Positions 52,350 through 64,000 of a stretch of 64,000 bases of DNA are shown here, piece after piece (position 1 is the first letter of the stretch; each line of letters opens with the position of its first letter). The notes beneath the pieces are model-generated. The model was not told where the DNA came from. It saw only the letters and a program-made list of their open reading frames with translations, and made no database searches. The position numbers and the translations under genes are program-made. Source of the stretch: Venturia oleaginea (taxonomy: Eukaryota; Ascomycota; Dothideomycetes; Venturiales; Venturiaceae); contig JABMLP010000011.1 in the NCBI GenBank assembly GCA_013176395.1, forward strand, positions 434,001 to 498,000. The letters are read 5' to 3'.

Positions 52350-53690
52350 TCATGTTCCTTCGGCCTTGACTCTGCGCGACCTTGTTCGAGTTGTCCTCGG
52401 CGGCGACATGATAGACGTGATGTCCTCAATATCAGCGATGGCTTCGACTTTGATCTTCTCCTTTACCAAGTCGGCAGTGTCGTCTCTCAACTCCTCAATC
52501 TTGACCTTCTCTTCTCCTGTCACCACTGTGTTGACACCCTCGTCCACATTCACCGCAACCTCCATCTTCGGGTTCACCTCCTCCTTCACACCGTCCACTT
52601 CAATCTTGATCTCCCGCTTCCTTTTGATAGTAACTTCCCTCTTGACCTGTGTGACAGCCCCGGGACACAGTCCTTCCTCTGCCAGTCTACACTCTCCACA
52701 TTTCCGCCCAACAGGCAAACACAACATTTGCCCAAAGCCCACCAGCAAATGATTGATCTCATGCCATTTATCTCTGGGCAACCACGCTTCTAATCTCTTC
52801 CTCGTGTCTTCTGGATTCGTAGTTTTTTGCCATCCCCAGAGATTGGTGATACGGTGAACATGCACATCCACCCCTATGCCTTCATCTTTGCCCCATGCCG
52901 CACTCATAGTCAGATATGCCATTTTTGGTCCCACACCAGGTAAACTGGTCAAGCCTTCGACGGTTTCAGGAATGTCTCCGCCAAACCTGTCTCTCAACAA
53001 AAGTGCCGTCGCTTTGATGTGCTTTGTCTTGTTATTGTGAAATCCCACCTTCCCAATCAACTCATTGAGTCTCTCTGGTTCAACATCGAGCAAAGCCTGT
53101 AAGCACAACCCACCAGGTAACGAGGATTCGAGAGTTTGTATAGCGGCGAAAGTGACAGGGTCTTTCGTCTGAGAGGAGAGCATGAGGGCGATCAAGATTG
53201 AGAGACGTTGGTCTTTTGGTGAGGCGTTGGCGTTTGCGGCTTGCTCACAGCCCATTGTGTCTACTGGAGCTTTGATAGTGGAGCGCATCTCTTGCGTGAG
53301 CGAGTATACACGCTCCCAATTGGACGGAGCAGATACTGGACCATCTTCGGTCTTGACTTTCTTGGTAGGTTGACGACGGGACTTCTTTGTTGGTGATGTA
53401 TTCCATTCGGTCTTGATAGTGGTCGCTGGCTCAGCATTTCGTTTACGCTTGAGGGTGAATTTTGGGGTGTATTCTTCACTCAATATTGACGGCACGTCTG
53501 AGAGCTCCGAATCTGATTCCTCCTCCTTTTTCACTTTGCTTTTCGCCATTCTAGGAGGTGTCAAAGTGGATTGGTGGAGATATTGCCCAAATACGGACAA
53601 TGCTGCTCGTGGCGATCCAATTGATCGAGTGGGAGATGTAAGGGCCTTCGTTATGCGAGCTGTATCTTTGGCAAGACGCGATGTTTGCAT
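52350..53690 (-). CDS. NTG1: Endonuclease III-type DNA glycosylase/AP lyase
   Basis: Bifunctional base-excision-repair enzyme for oxidised pyrimidines, intronless, 446 residues. An N-terminal stretch rich in Arg/Ser/Thr and poor in acids (to about residue 47) resembles a mitochondrial presequence. A second Met at residue 48 (53549) is followed by nuclear-type basic clusters ([15 protein letters not shown]), so dual targeting as for yeast Ntg1 is plausible. The helix-hairpin-helix [13 protein letters not shown] carries the catalytic Lys256, and Asp275 is in GVDVHVHRI. An iron-sulfur cluster loop has Cys324, 331, 334 and 342; the last spacing is slightly longer than the bacterial C-x5-C. A Lys/Glu-rich tail of about 100 residues ([15 protein letters not shown] onward) is a fungal extension. 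Confidence 0.92.
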   Translation of the reverse strand: MQTSRLAKDTARITKALTSPTRSIGSPRAALSVFGQYLHQSTLTPPRMAKSKVKKEEESDSELSDVPSILSEEYTPKFTLKRKRNAEPATTIKTEWNTSPTKKSRRQPTKKVKTEDGPVSAPSNWERVYSLTQEMRSTIKAPVDTMGCEQAANANASPKDQRLSILIALMLSSQTKDPVTFAAIQTLESSLPGGLCLQALLDVEPERLNELIGKVGFHNNKTKHIKATALLLRDRFGGDIPETVEGLTSLPGVGPKMAYLTMSAAWGKDEGIGVDVHVHRITNLWGWQKTTNPEDTRKRLEAWLPRDKWHEINHLLVGFGQMLCLPVGRKCGECRLAEEGLCPGAVTQVKREVTIKRKREIKIEVDGVKEEVNPKMEVAVNVDEGVNTVVTGEEKVKIEELRDDTADLVKEKIKVEAIADIEDITSIMSPPRTTRTRSRRVKAEGT

Positions 53691-54227
53691 TGCAATCGTT
53701 GGGGGGTGAATCTACGACATGGTGAAGTTTCTGAGGTGGTGTTGTACATTGAGTATAATCGTAGCTTGATATCACGAAAAGAGGTCGGGCCGGAGTCAAT
53801 TATTCCCTAGATTATAGTATACTCTTTTCGTACGAGAAACCGTACTGATCCGACGAACAAACAAAAGTATCGCCGTCTTGAATAGATAGTCTCGTCTGTG
53901 GTGTAACATTGAGGCTGAAGAATGACTCCCGCCTCCCTTCTCATGCTTACCATGCTTCGGCCTTCTCCCAGCTCCAGAATGCAGATCTAAATGAATCAAC
54001 ACACCCAATCTCGGTAGACTCAATACAGAAATATTGAAGAGCATTCCTCGTCATAAATTACTGAAAGACTCCCTGACCCTGACTAAATAAATACGGAGAT
54101 TGCCAGAGACGCGAGGAGCGCTGAAACTCCTCCGTCAAGCATCACCTCCTCCACCACCTACTCCCACATCCCACTCTCCCCGACGACCAACCCCACCCAC
54201 CCCAAGAATACGAAGACACAGGTAGAT
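53691..54227. promoter_or_regulatory. Divergent intergenic region NTG1/ARF6
   Basis: About 540 bp between two genes that point away from each other, so it must hold both promoters. No specific factor site identified. Confidence 0.5.
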
Positions 54228-54976
<749 letters not shown>

Positions 54977-56604
54977 TTGGGGACGACATGCTTGGTGTAA
55001 CAAGGTGCTGATGTGTCGATTTCTACTAGGAGATGAAGATGCACGAATTATGCAAGACAGAACGTCGAAATGATGGCATTAGTATGCGGACGGCAAACCG
55101 GTTCGAAGAAGAAGAGAAGTCATAATGATATCCTACGCACTCTTATACACAGATGTGTATGATTGGCTGGGTCTGGCGAATACTGGATCGGCTTGGGTCT
55201 GTCGAATCATGGAATTACTAGCAGGAAGCAGGAATGGAGAGCGCGTGATTTTTCTTTGGCAGGAGGTTTTGTAGTTTCTCCGAATATACCCCTTTACGGT
55301 CGTTTCGGCGGTCTTTATTGGTCTTTGTTGTAATTAGTCGTCGATGGCGTTTGTAAGGCCTGAGTAGGCAAACAAGAGTAAGAATAAGGGCAACCAAAGC
55401 GCCCCCAAGACGGTTTCAACGAGTTTTATTGGTATTTGTAGGTCGGTAAGCTAATCGGCATATGAATATCTAGTTCCGATATTACTGATTGGCGAGTCAA
55501 CCCTACCAGAGGCCTGCTTTCATTCGTTGTTGAATCCGACCTGGGGCGTGCTGGATTGTTAAATCATCTAAGTTCACACTTCGGCCCTGTTGTTTAGGAA
55601 CGGTTGAAGAAAGCATATTGGCCAGCTAAACAGCGGACTGGGGAGTTGGGGCCAGAAGGGAAAGCGCTCCCTGGGCCGCTCCCTCATTATGCGGCTGATA
55701 TCGTCGAGGAGAAAACGATTTTGATATGGGGTGGTAACGATGCGCCAGGAGGAGAAACTGTGGGCGATGGATTATTGACTCAGCTTGGATAAATCGAACT
55801 ATAAAAATTGAATCATCGGCATCCGTAAACAAGAACTCTATTCTGCGAGATACATGAAGTGTTAGTACGCAGGTCATTCGTATATAGAGTTCGCAAAGAG
55901 AGAGGTCTACATCGTACAGAAATATCTGAATATCTATCTAATAAGATCCGAGGGTTTTAGTCGTCGATCGCGCTCCGCGTGGCGTTTAATGGCTAAATTT
56001 AGTAACGAACTTTATCAACTCCACGAGCGTGTAGATTCCCCTCTTAATTTGTATTGTACTCTCGAGATTAATGTGGACGTAGAAATTTGCAATATGCAAT
56101 CGAGGGGTTTTCTGAGAGCTAAGATGGCCAAGTAATGGATAAGAATCTTGCTGATCAAAAACGTCATTCAACTCCGTCGATTACGCTCCATAAACTTCCT
56201 GTTCTGCGATATGGAATCTCGAGATTTAATTAGATTCTTATAAAAATCGAAGGGAAGTCCTATGGGTCTTGATCTGCTGCTGTCTTGGCTCTTAGAGAAC
56301 TTTCAGTTTCAATCCTTCGCACCCCCGTAGCTTCTCGTCATGCACCCCGCACGATTTATAATAAGTACATAGGGATATACTAGGGATACCGAGTTTACGT
56401 TCCTTAGCCCAGACAATACAGTATTATGATTTATGCATCAACGTAGACAATCTTCAAGTTTTGACTTACTGACTGAGTGATTCTAAGATCTCTACCCTAC
56501 AGCAATTCCTAGCTAAAAGACGCAGATCGGTTGATTCCAAGCGCTTCAGTAATAAAAACTCCTTTAAAAACGCTTGGTATGGCTTAATAGCCTCTGGAAC
56601 GATA

Positions 56605-56706
56605 CTATCCGAGTCTTTGTCCGAGTCTTTGGCCGAGTGAGGTACCATCCGAGTCTTTGCCCGAGAGTCTTTGCCCGAGTGAGTTACTATCCGAGTCTTT
56701 AGCCGT
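56605..56706. repeat. Minisatellite with the motif CCGAGTCTTTG
   Basis: At least five imperfect copies of (T/C)CCGAGTCTTTG(T/G/C)CCGAG, with the longer ACTATCCGAGTCTTT recurring about every 40 bp. Confidence 0.75.
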
Positions 56707-56737
56707 TAATGCATCACCTGAGCGAGCATAGATTAGA

Positions 56738-56808
56738 ATTGCGGGCGTTACTCACTCAGCCAGTCAAAAACTTGAAGAATGTCCACGTTGATGCACAAAC
56801 CACAATAT
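56738..56808 (+). repeat. Dispersed repeat, copy 2
   Basis: Matches 45117-45183; starts ATTGCGGGCGTTA and includes AATGTCCACGTTGATGCA. It forms the 3' end of the isolated frame at 56764-57099. Confidence 0.8.
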
Positions 56809-57557
56809 ATGAAGCCTATCCGTCTCCGTCAACAACTTCCCTTTCGTGAAAGAGCCTGTAGCTCCAAATACCGTCCCTCTTAAAGATATCCTTATTTCCA
56901 AGCTAGACTCGGCGTTCTCGCCTAGACTCAATGAGAAATGCGTTTTTTCTTCTTGATATACCTTCTCTGGTGAGTGTTTCGAGATCAGTACCACTCTCTT
57001 CAACCGAAAACTCGCAGTCTCACAACAACGAAAACAATTTAGCGCGGCTGCTGCAACAAAGCCAATAGCGGAGCTTGGAAAACCGATGCCACTAGACATT
57101 GTTGTGGAGTTTTACATCAAAGAGAAACGTGGGTCAGCATATCAATCTCGACAGGGTTATAGTAAGCCGAAGAGTCTTTATTGTTACCGTTGTTTTTAAT
57201 TAATACTCGCTCAGTATTGATCGCTCGCTAACTTTGTTGTTCTTGTTTAGTGTACTACGAAGAAAGAGCCCGGCTTGACTACGCGCAATGTTGTCATGTC
57301 GAAGGATTCAATGTAGATACTGCAGATTGGAGCGATTGCAGGCTTATTAACTGAGGAATGATATGATTCAGCAAGGGGCAGAGAAAGTTGAGAGGAGCTG
57401 CCCGTGAACAGAGGAACCGAGTGAGAATGGGAAGACGAGGACAAGACACAAAAATCGATTGGCTAAATTCGGTGTTCCGGATCGATTGATGCGTTTGCGT
57501 GATTCTTGGGCATCATCTATTGCTCGCAAAACCTCCCAAGTCTTTGCACGAGACCAC

Positions 57558-59087
57558 TCATAGCTTCTGCTCGGCATTTTCTTTGCCGTGTAGCTCGCAA
57601 AAAGCCTTGAACGTTACGAATGGATCTCCCTTCTCTTCAGACTCCATGATTAGTTCTGCGGTTGCTCCGACGAAGTAGACATATCCAGTCTGAGTGAACA
57701 GTATTAGCACGAGAAAATTGACACAGGGGTGGAGGAAAGGCAGCATTTTACCTTCATCTCTTCGCTTTTGTTTCCTACGGAGATCTTTCCCTTTCCTTCC
57801 GTGCAAAGAATGATACTTGGACCTTGGATTGGTTCAAAAGTAACCTTCGCGCCAGCATCGTTCAAGACGGTGCGGACGACGCTGAATTCGTCGATTGGGG
57901 GGTCATATAAAGAACATTCGCTACTGCTGGAATAGGCTTTGGCATTCAACATCGAGTAAGGATAAGGCACTGGATCCATCTTCTGCTCCGAAATAGGCGC
58001 GTATCCATAGGTCAACATACTGGTAAGAGTGCTGACGTCCTTGAATTTGGGTGTGAAACCGGCACGAACAACGTTGTCAGAGGACGCCATGCATTCGATG
58101 ATATCGCCTGAGAGGTAGGCGTGGATATCATCTGCCTTCAGGAACATAGCCTCGCCCGGTGATAGCTTGACGTAGTTCAACAAGAAGGTGACGAAGAGTC
58201 CAATGTCGTTAGGAAATTGACTATTTAGTCTTTTGACTAGGGCTGAGAGTTCTGCGCCAGTGTTTGTGGGTCCGCCTGAACCGGCGAAGGAGTCGCCTTC
58301 GGTTTGGGCTTGGGTGAGGAGATCGGCTGAGGCGGCTTCGATGGCAGGTTTGGAAGCGTTCATTAGTTGAGTGAAGAGGGACTGGAGGGCTTTTTTGTTG
58401 GAGGCTGTGTCTTCGGATGAAGAAGAGGTCTCTTTGCCTTTGATTGCAGACTCGAATTTTAAGGCTGCATCTTCTCCTACTAGCCACCTGAGGGATGGGA
58501 CGGATGCGAGGAAATGGGATATCTCTGCCAGAGGACGGAAGCCACAGAGACCATCGAAAGGGGTCACGGCGATGGTCATTTCGGGCTTGTGGTTGTCATC
58601 TGGGTAGTTTTTTGGATCTTTTGCGTGAAGTTGTTCTGCAAGCTTTTTATTTGGGTGGGCTTGGATGCTGAGGGCTTTGTTGACGGAGAGGACTTTGAAG
58701 AGAAAGGGCAATCTGTTGTCGTATTTTTGGTTGATCTCTGAGGACATCAAGGCCTGGTTGTCTTGGACGAGATCGAGAAGGGATCTTCCAGTGTCAAGAT
58801 GTTTTGATGGAAGAGATGGATGTGTTCCCATCCACAGCTTTAACGATGTCAATTATTGATGCTCATGATGATGAATGAGCATTCGAGTCCAACCTCAGCA
58901 TACGGCTTGTCTTCTGCAATTTCGAATCCATCTGAAGGCGTTGCTGCAGCGAATCTGGCGGCCGCAGAGTCGTTGCCAATCTTTCCTAGTGATTTTTAGC
59001 CGGAAGAGCGAAATGAAGACCGAAGACAAACGCACCCCATTCGTAGCTATTACAACCGCACTGGAGTCTGAGCAGTGGATTCTGCAT
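57558..59087 (-). CDS. PMI40: Mannose-6-phosphate isomerase, type I (4 exons)
   Basis: Interconverts fructose-6-phosphate and mannose-6-phosphate, the entry to GDP-mannose for glycosylation and cell wall. Exons are 59036-59087, 58894-58985, 57752-58837 and 57558-57689; the introns are 50, 56 and 62 nt, with donors GTGCGT, GTTGGA (weak) and GTAAAA. The product is 453 residues. The N-terminus has [16 protein letters not shown] and ELWMGTHPS. Zinc ligands match the yeast enzyme: Gln107 and His109 ([15 protein letters not shown]), Glu134 (HKPEM) and the His in [17 protein letters not shown]. The serine-rich [12 protein letters not shown] insert is a linker. The C-terminal cupin strand ends with [10 protein letters not shown]. 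It is divergent from SGF29. Confidence 0.94.
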
Positions 59088-59358
59088 CTTGGATAGTAAG
59101 CAGAGAGGGAGTGGAGTGAAGATGGAGGGACGGTAGGAGCGATGTGCTGGTCTCAGTATTTATGCCCCATGCCCCGTGATCACCTCGATTGGTCAACGTC
59201 ACCTATTGGTCGAGACTGCCAACCTCCAACCCGACCTTCATCCCTCTCCATTTCCATTCACAATACCTACAACCTCGCCCTTCACACACTCTTCCAATCA
59301 CCAGACGCCATCACTTGCCTTTTGTCAACACCAAGACCCCACATAGCCGTTGCGCGCG
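59088..59358. promoter_or_regulatory. Divergent PMI40/SGF29 promoter region
   Basis: 271 bp between the two start codons. Contains GATTGG at 59178 (CCAAT on the minus strand) and ATTGG at 59203, the binding motif of the CCAAT factor; that use is inference. Confidence 0.45.
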
Positions 59359-60841
59359 ATGGCCTCGCGTAACAGGAACCGGCCTGCTTTGCACAAGGAA
59401 GATGCAGACGAAGAAAGAGCACTATGGCACGAAGTAAGAAGTACTGGAAAGCGAATCGACCAGCAAGTGGTAGGCGAAAAGGGGTATCCTCATACTCGTG
59501 ATTGAGCCGAGTTTGGCTGACATTGGAACAGGCCGAACACAATAAATTGTGGGCAAAAATGCAGCATCTTAAGGGACTGCTAGACTCGGCGAACTGTAAG
59601 TATGCACTTTTGCGTCGTCAACTTTGCACTTTGTAGTCCTCCGAAGTCAACTTTTGAACAAGATACATACTCAAATCTTGGTCCTTGTCTAATCCATGTC
59701 AGCCCGCGACGAAGACCCATCACCGGAATTGGAAGACGAATTAATGGCCATTACCCGCGCCAACGTCAAGTTATGCGACGAGATCATAGCGGCTCTAGAG
59801 GGAGAATCGGACCAAGACGGTAGCTCCCTCATTAACGGTCTTCACATTCTCACGGCCCTTCGAGCCTCCTCGGAAGCAGAGAATGCAACGCCTCAACCGA
59901 GAGGATCCGGTTCATCAAAGCCGGGCCGGAACGCAAAGAGCAAAGCAGACACTGCCTCTCAAATATCCGCCGATGATCGTGAAAGCATGCAAGCCGAAAG
60001 TCCCATAGCTTCAAGTCCCAAAGTGCTCATCTCCGCTAGTTCCAGGTTAAAAGTTGGTAATGCGAATTCGCGATCAGGTTCTGTACCCGCAGCGCGAGAA
60101 ACGAGTGTCAAAATCGAAGAAGGAAATGATAGTGGATTGGACAGTATAAAACGTAAATATCCTCCCCCACCCTTGCAGTACTCATTCCACCACTCCCCTC
60201 CTGCTTTTTTAGACGCCTCTCTGACCACTGCCCTTCCCTTTACAGACGCCCCAGCTCACGGACCTCCCAAATACAAAGTAGGAACAGAAGTCCTGTACCG
60301 TACGAAGCAAAAATCAACACACAATAACAAGAGCCGCTCTATCCAAGAACAAGAAGGCATGGACGGTGAGTCTTTTAATTTCATTCCTCCTCCCCCTACT
60401 AAACAAACAAGAGACTGCGGCAAGGGACCAAAAAATGCCCATGAATTGCTCGTTACAAAAATGATCATCAAAAAGCTAAATCCAAGCCCTCCAATAGGCG
60501 AAGGAATTCTCTGCGAAGTCACAACCATAATTGGCGAATCGAAACAACGCCGTTATGAAATCCGCGACATCGACCCCGAAGTTTCAACGCCCCCTTATCG
60601 AGCATCTTTAAACCAAATGACGCCTATACCCCCAAAGAACGAGAAACTCCCCGATTTACCACCCAAGAAAGCAGTTTTGGCGCTCTATCCAAACACAACG
60701 ACATTTTACAAGGCAGAAGTTGTAAAGTGTGAGCTGGAACGGCAAATTGTACGTCTGAGGTTCGAAGGAGAGGAAGATCCGAATTCAGAAACGGAGGTGG
60801 AAAGACGGTACGTTCTTGTGGATTGGACAGGAAAATATTGA
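59359..60841 (+). CDS. SGF29: SAGA-associated factor 29 (tandem Tudor), 3 exons
   Basis: Reader of H3K4me2/3 in the SAGA histone acetyltransferase complex. Exons are 59359-59469, 59532-59595 and 59703-60841; the introns (62 and 107 nt) have GTAGGC and GTAAGT donors, GCTGAC and TCTAAT branch sites, and CAG acceptors. The product is 437 residues. The N-terminal coiled coil (EERALWHEVRST, KLWAKMQHLKGLLDSA) is the complex-binding part, then a disordered Ser/Pro linker. From about residue 190 a Pro-rich stretch leads into the SGF29 Tudor pair: VGTEVLYRTK, ILCEVTTIIGESKQRRYEIR, and VLALYPNTTTFYKAEVV with LRFEGEEDPNSETEVERRYV. A separate basic insert lies within the first Tudor. The call is firm from the Tudor motifs. 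Confidence 0.92.
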
Positions 60842-62144
60842 GCGAGGGTTCTTAAAAAATGATGGACATAGATGAGGACAAAAGATTAATGAACATAATG
60901 ATTGCTGTTCTTATGTTCAAATTCCGATATATACTAATTCTAGTACACTTTTACTCCACAGCTCTAGTCAATCATTGGATTTCTTCCAACGCAAAACTAA
61001 TTGACTAATCTAGTGTGTATAGAGGAGGTGTGCGGGTGGGCTTTACTTCATCTTACATCAGGGCCCCTACTTGGCAAGTTGTCGTTACAGTCTAGCTGGG
61101 TTTTGGTTACATAGGCGAGAAATACCAAATGGCTGCGGAAAGTCTGTTTGGAGGACGAAGATAGCAACCACTTGCATTCGAGATTGTTTCGAAGACATCC
61201 CACCAACATCGCGTCTATCTCTCTCCCTCAAAATATAGGTTATTGCAACCCCAAACGCAACTTCGCGTAGTCGATCTGGTACGGCTAGCAGCGCCAGCTC
61301 CCACCTCTCCTGTGAAAACAATATCACCGTGGGAGGCACACATCGTATCTTCAAGGAGAAGGACTCATGTAAGCCTCGTCTGTCTCTTCTCCCCTTTCCT
61401 CTTTCCTCTTTCGTATATATATACACATGACCTCCCTTCCTTCCCACCCCCCTTCCTTTCCTTTGCCCATCCTCCATGTGGCGACAACATTGCATACAAG
61501 TTCCCCGGATGGATGGGTGATACAAGCTTACTTAACCATTCTTTATCCCCTAGTACGCCTGAACAACCGGAAAAAATGCCGTGTATACAGAAATCTCTGT
61601 AGATTCGTTAGAAGAAACGCTGATGGAGCCGGCATCTCCCCGAATTGGGAGGCTTGAGCTGTTACCGATCAAAGAGTGATGGAGGGAGAGGACAAGGAGG
61701 AATCGACTTAGTCTGGCAAGCCCGTCGTCTTCTCGATCTAGCCGCAGCCTAAATCGACTCACGCCGCGCGACCGAAAAATATTGCACAGGAACCAACAGA
61801 TAATTAAGAAGCGCTTGACGAAGCCGCTTCGTATTTTCAATACTAACATGACAGTTCAATCCAAATAGCATACATGAACGCCGGTGTTGTAGTATAAAAT
61901 CACATTCCTATGGTGCCAATTCCCTCGCCTGTCCCATATTTACATCATCGTGATAAGACGGCCTTTCTCCAAAATCGAAAGCTCGTCAAATATCTGATTA
62001 TCCGTTCTAATTGACTGCAAACGCGATCATGCCTGCTGTTGCCAGTGGATTCTTGTCGTGTGATATTCATTGCGCAAAACAATTATAAATTCCTTCTCGT
62101 GTATTGGTTGCGCGATCAGTATCGGATATGCTGGGCGAAGGATA
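60842..62144. other. Intergenic between converging genes
   Basis: About 1.3 kb with pyrimidine-rich stretches (61380-61470). Short frames only; the 3' ends of SGF29 and VMA3 lie at its borders. Confidence 0.5.
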
Positions 62145-62780
62145 TTAACATTTGACGTCCGTGCTGCCGCGAGAGTTCATCAAAAGGGCGACAATGAGAC
62201 CGTAAAGACCTGATGGTGTGTTAGCTTGATGTTGTTTTCACGCTTCGTGACGGCAACATACCCAAAACTTCAGCGAAAATGAGAATCAAAATCATTCCGA
62301 CGAAGAGTCTTGGCTGCTGAGCAGTACCGCGAACACCAGCATCACCAACAATGCCGATGGCGAAACCAGCGGCCAAACCGGCCAAACCGACAGAAAGGCC
62401 AGCGCCAAGCTGAATGAAGCCAGTGAATAGGGATGTTGTTTGCTTGAGATCGTTGGAGATTAAAACAGATACGACGAGGCCGTAGATACCGATAATACCA
62501 GCCATAATGACGGGGATAATGTCTGGAAAGGTTAGATGAATGCCCGGAATGGAGGTAGGTGAGGTGTACTCTTGACGATAAGGTCAGGTCGGAGGACACC
62601 CATAGAGGCGATACCGACACCAGACTTTGCGGTTCCATACGCGGCACCTGTTATTGATCAGCGATGGCCGAGGAGGCACGTTGGCTTGTAGGACGAACCG
62701 AAGCAGGTGAAGACGATGGCAGAGGTGCAGCCCATGGCCCCGAAGAACGGGGCGTAGACAGGACACAAATCGGTGGCCAT
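62145..62780 (-). CDS. VMA3: V-ATPase proteolipid subunit c (4 exons)
   Basis: Rotor-ring subunit of the vacuolar H+-ATPase. Exons are 62699-62780, 62570-62647, 62262-62522 and 62145-62209, with three short introns (51, 47 and 52 nt; donors GTTCGT, GTACAC, GTATGT). The product is 161 residues, the usual length. Four transmembrane helices are visible: [30 protein letters not shown] followed by [40 protein letters not shown]; and [20 protein letters not shown]. Glu138 in the last helix is the proton-carrying residue. All splice joins keep the frame, and both last-exon residues and length agree with yeast Vma3. Confidence 0.95.
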
Positions 62781-63749
62781 TGCGATGATGTGAGGGTGTG
62801 TGGAGGGTGTGCAGTGATGGGTCGGAGGATGTCTCTGGTGTGGAGAGCTTCGAACGACTGTGAGAGGACTGGAGAGGGCGAGATGGATGGGTGGTTGATG
62901 TAGTTGATGAGAAACGACAGGCAGAGCTTGAAGGTCGCCTTCTCAAAGCCCGTGCACGCCAAGTATTTGTTAGCTCATTCTCTGAAATCCGAGCCATTTC
63001 GCACCTCTGTTCAAGCCATGGAGCAAAACACGGGCGCACAAATGGAAAGACAGGCAGTCGACTTAATGGAGGTGTTACTCTGAATTAGAAAGTATATGCG
63101 CTCCATTCTCAAATTCAATCATCTTGGGTGGAAGACCCATTTGCGTGCCTTTTGCCCAACACGAATTATTACAAGCAATATCATGAATCATTACATTCAG
63201 AGAGCGACCAAGTTGGATTTTGTGTGGTATATGTGTAACAACTGCAAGCATTAAATAGCAATCTCCCATCTTTACGACTCTATAGCATCCACAATGACAT
63301 TCTCCCAACAGGCGCAGCGATACGGAGCCCAGTCAGTTCACGAGACTGGTCAATGCTCCATACTTGATTATATCGTGCCAATACCCGTCCCACGACAGTC
63401 CAAGACTGTATCCGTCATTTCGCCCCTCCCGAAGATCGGCTCTCAGAGACCGATCTAAGTCGACGACACCGTAAATTGCACGCTTTGCGTTTTGCTAGCA
63501 GCAGTATGCTATTCCAAGTCGAAATCGAGATCGCAGACTTCCTGGCAGTTTCCGTTCCGACGTTGCCAGGAACTAAGCACCTGCCTCCCGGAAATGACGT
63601 CGCTGGAATCGAGTGTAGCTCGAAATCAAAGACGAAGACGATTCGAAAATATCGTCGCAGGTGGTGAGGCTGGTTGCGCTTTTCAGCGGCTTGGCTTGTG
63701 GTGAATACGTGTATATGCAGTCGTCTGCCCAAGATCATCATTCCTGCAA
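62781..63749. other. Intergenic
   Basis: VMA3 promoter side and 3' flank of the last gene. A minus-strand frame at 63415-63753 has no recognisable motif. Confidence 0.45.
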
Positions 63750-64000
63750 TCAATCGTAAGCGCCAGTGCCACCAATCTGACTCGCAAACGCAGTTGAGAT
63801 AGACCTGGTGTCATCATCGTCGAGTGCGACATTTGGGCGTCCAAGTCCAACACGCATGCCACCGAACCCAGGCGGGTGCTCATTCGCACGGCCGTTGCTC
63901 TCGACATAACGCTTGAGACGATCAGACTGGCTGAGGCTGGTAGGCTTGTTAATATCGTTGAAGCTTAGACCCGCGAGACTGACGCCGCCCTGTTTGCCAT
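63750..64000 (-). CDS. C-terminal end of an unrecognised gene, cut by the window edge
   Basis: The frame is open from the window end and closes with TGA at 63750-63752; about 82 codons are visible. It reads VSLAGLSFNDINKPTSLSQS, then DRLKRYVESNGRANEHPPGF, GGMRVGLGRPNVALDDDD and ends ASQIGGTGAYD. It is hydrophilic, with no hydrophobic segment. The conserved-looking Gly/Arg stretch suggests a true coding end, but I do not recognise the family. The 5' part lies outside. Confidence 0.6.
   Translation of the reverse strand, partial: GKQGGVSLAGLSFNDINKPTSLSQSDRLKRYVESNGRANEHPPGFGGMRVGLGRPNVALDDDDTRSISTAFASQIGGTGAYD

Larger units (their letters stand above)
54977..57557. other. Long intergenic stretch with repeats, no intact gene
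   Basis: About 2.6 kb. It holds a minisatellite (56605-56706), a dispersed repeat (56738-56808) and an isolated minus-strand frame (56764-57099) starting MSSGIGFPSSAIGFVAAAAL, a beginning similar to that of several fungal accessory proteins but running straight into the dispersed repeat; probably a fragment. Confidence 0.5.

Noticed and set aside
56764..57099. 111-codon minus-strand frame starting MSSGIGF
   Set aside because: Its last third is the dispersed repeat and no upstream or downstream exon was found; recorded as a fragment and not as a gene.

Overview
The window is eukaryotic nuclear DNA from a filamentous ascomycete fungus, probably a leotiomycete (the class is inference). Protein genes carry short introns, mostly 47-75 nt, with GT..AG ends and CTAAC/CTGAC-type branch points. 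The recognisable proteins are fungal: Elongator subunit Elp2, Urm1, Arf6-type GTPase, SAGA subunit Sgf29, V-ATPase subunit c, mannose-6-phosphate isomerase, an Nth-type DNA glycosylase, heme oxygenase, a JMJD7-like oxygenase, an amino-acid permease and a LURP-one-like protein. No rRNA, tRNA or CRISPR array was recognised.

Layout. 0-9 kb: a small cysteine-rich secreted protein, a short-chain dehydrogenase, a JMJD7-like hydroxylase and an amino-acid permease that has a GC-AG intron and a damaged transmembrane segment. 10.9-18.9 kb: housekeeping genes, including divergent ELP2 and URM1, which serve the two arms of tRNA wobble-uridine modification, then a Med2-like acidic protein and a LURP-one-like protein. 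19-31 kb: a repeat-rich, decayed tract. It holds a frameshifted DUF7924-like pseudogene, a 61-bp tandem repeat and a protein-kinase-like pseudogene that has been hit twice. One hit is a solo LTR. The other is a complete 6.2-kb Ty3/gypsy chromovirus with identical 311-bp LTRs, a 5-bp target duplication and a Tf1-like self-priming signature.

31-39 kb: heme oxygenase, a disordered basic protein, a GPI-type Ser/Thr-rich surface protein, a hydrophilic stress-like protein, a broken F-box-like gene and a small secreted crystallin-like protein. 39-52.3 kb: a second decayed tract with a HET-domain relic, a BAHD-type acyltransferase with one nonsense codon, a 353-bp higher-order repeat, a pogo-like DNA transposon with perfect 25-bp terminal inverted repeats and a nonsense-damaged transposase, and two long reading frames each broken by a few stops. 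52.3-64 kb: dense housekeeping genes again (NTG1, ARF6, PMI40, SGF29, VMA3 and the C-terminus of an unrecognised gene), with one repeat-bearing gap at 55-57.5 kb.

The window therefore alternates between conserved, intact gene blocks and islands of mobile DNA and dying accessory genes (HET, kinase-like, F-box, DUF7924-like). Many breaks in the islands are single nonsense codons reachable by one C-to-T change, in frames that otherwise stay open. Exon boundaries given here are read by eye from splice consensus and family similarity; no alignment or transcript was available.
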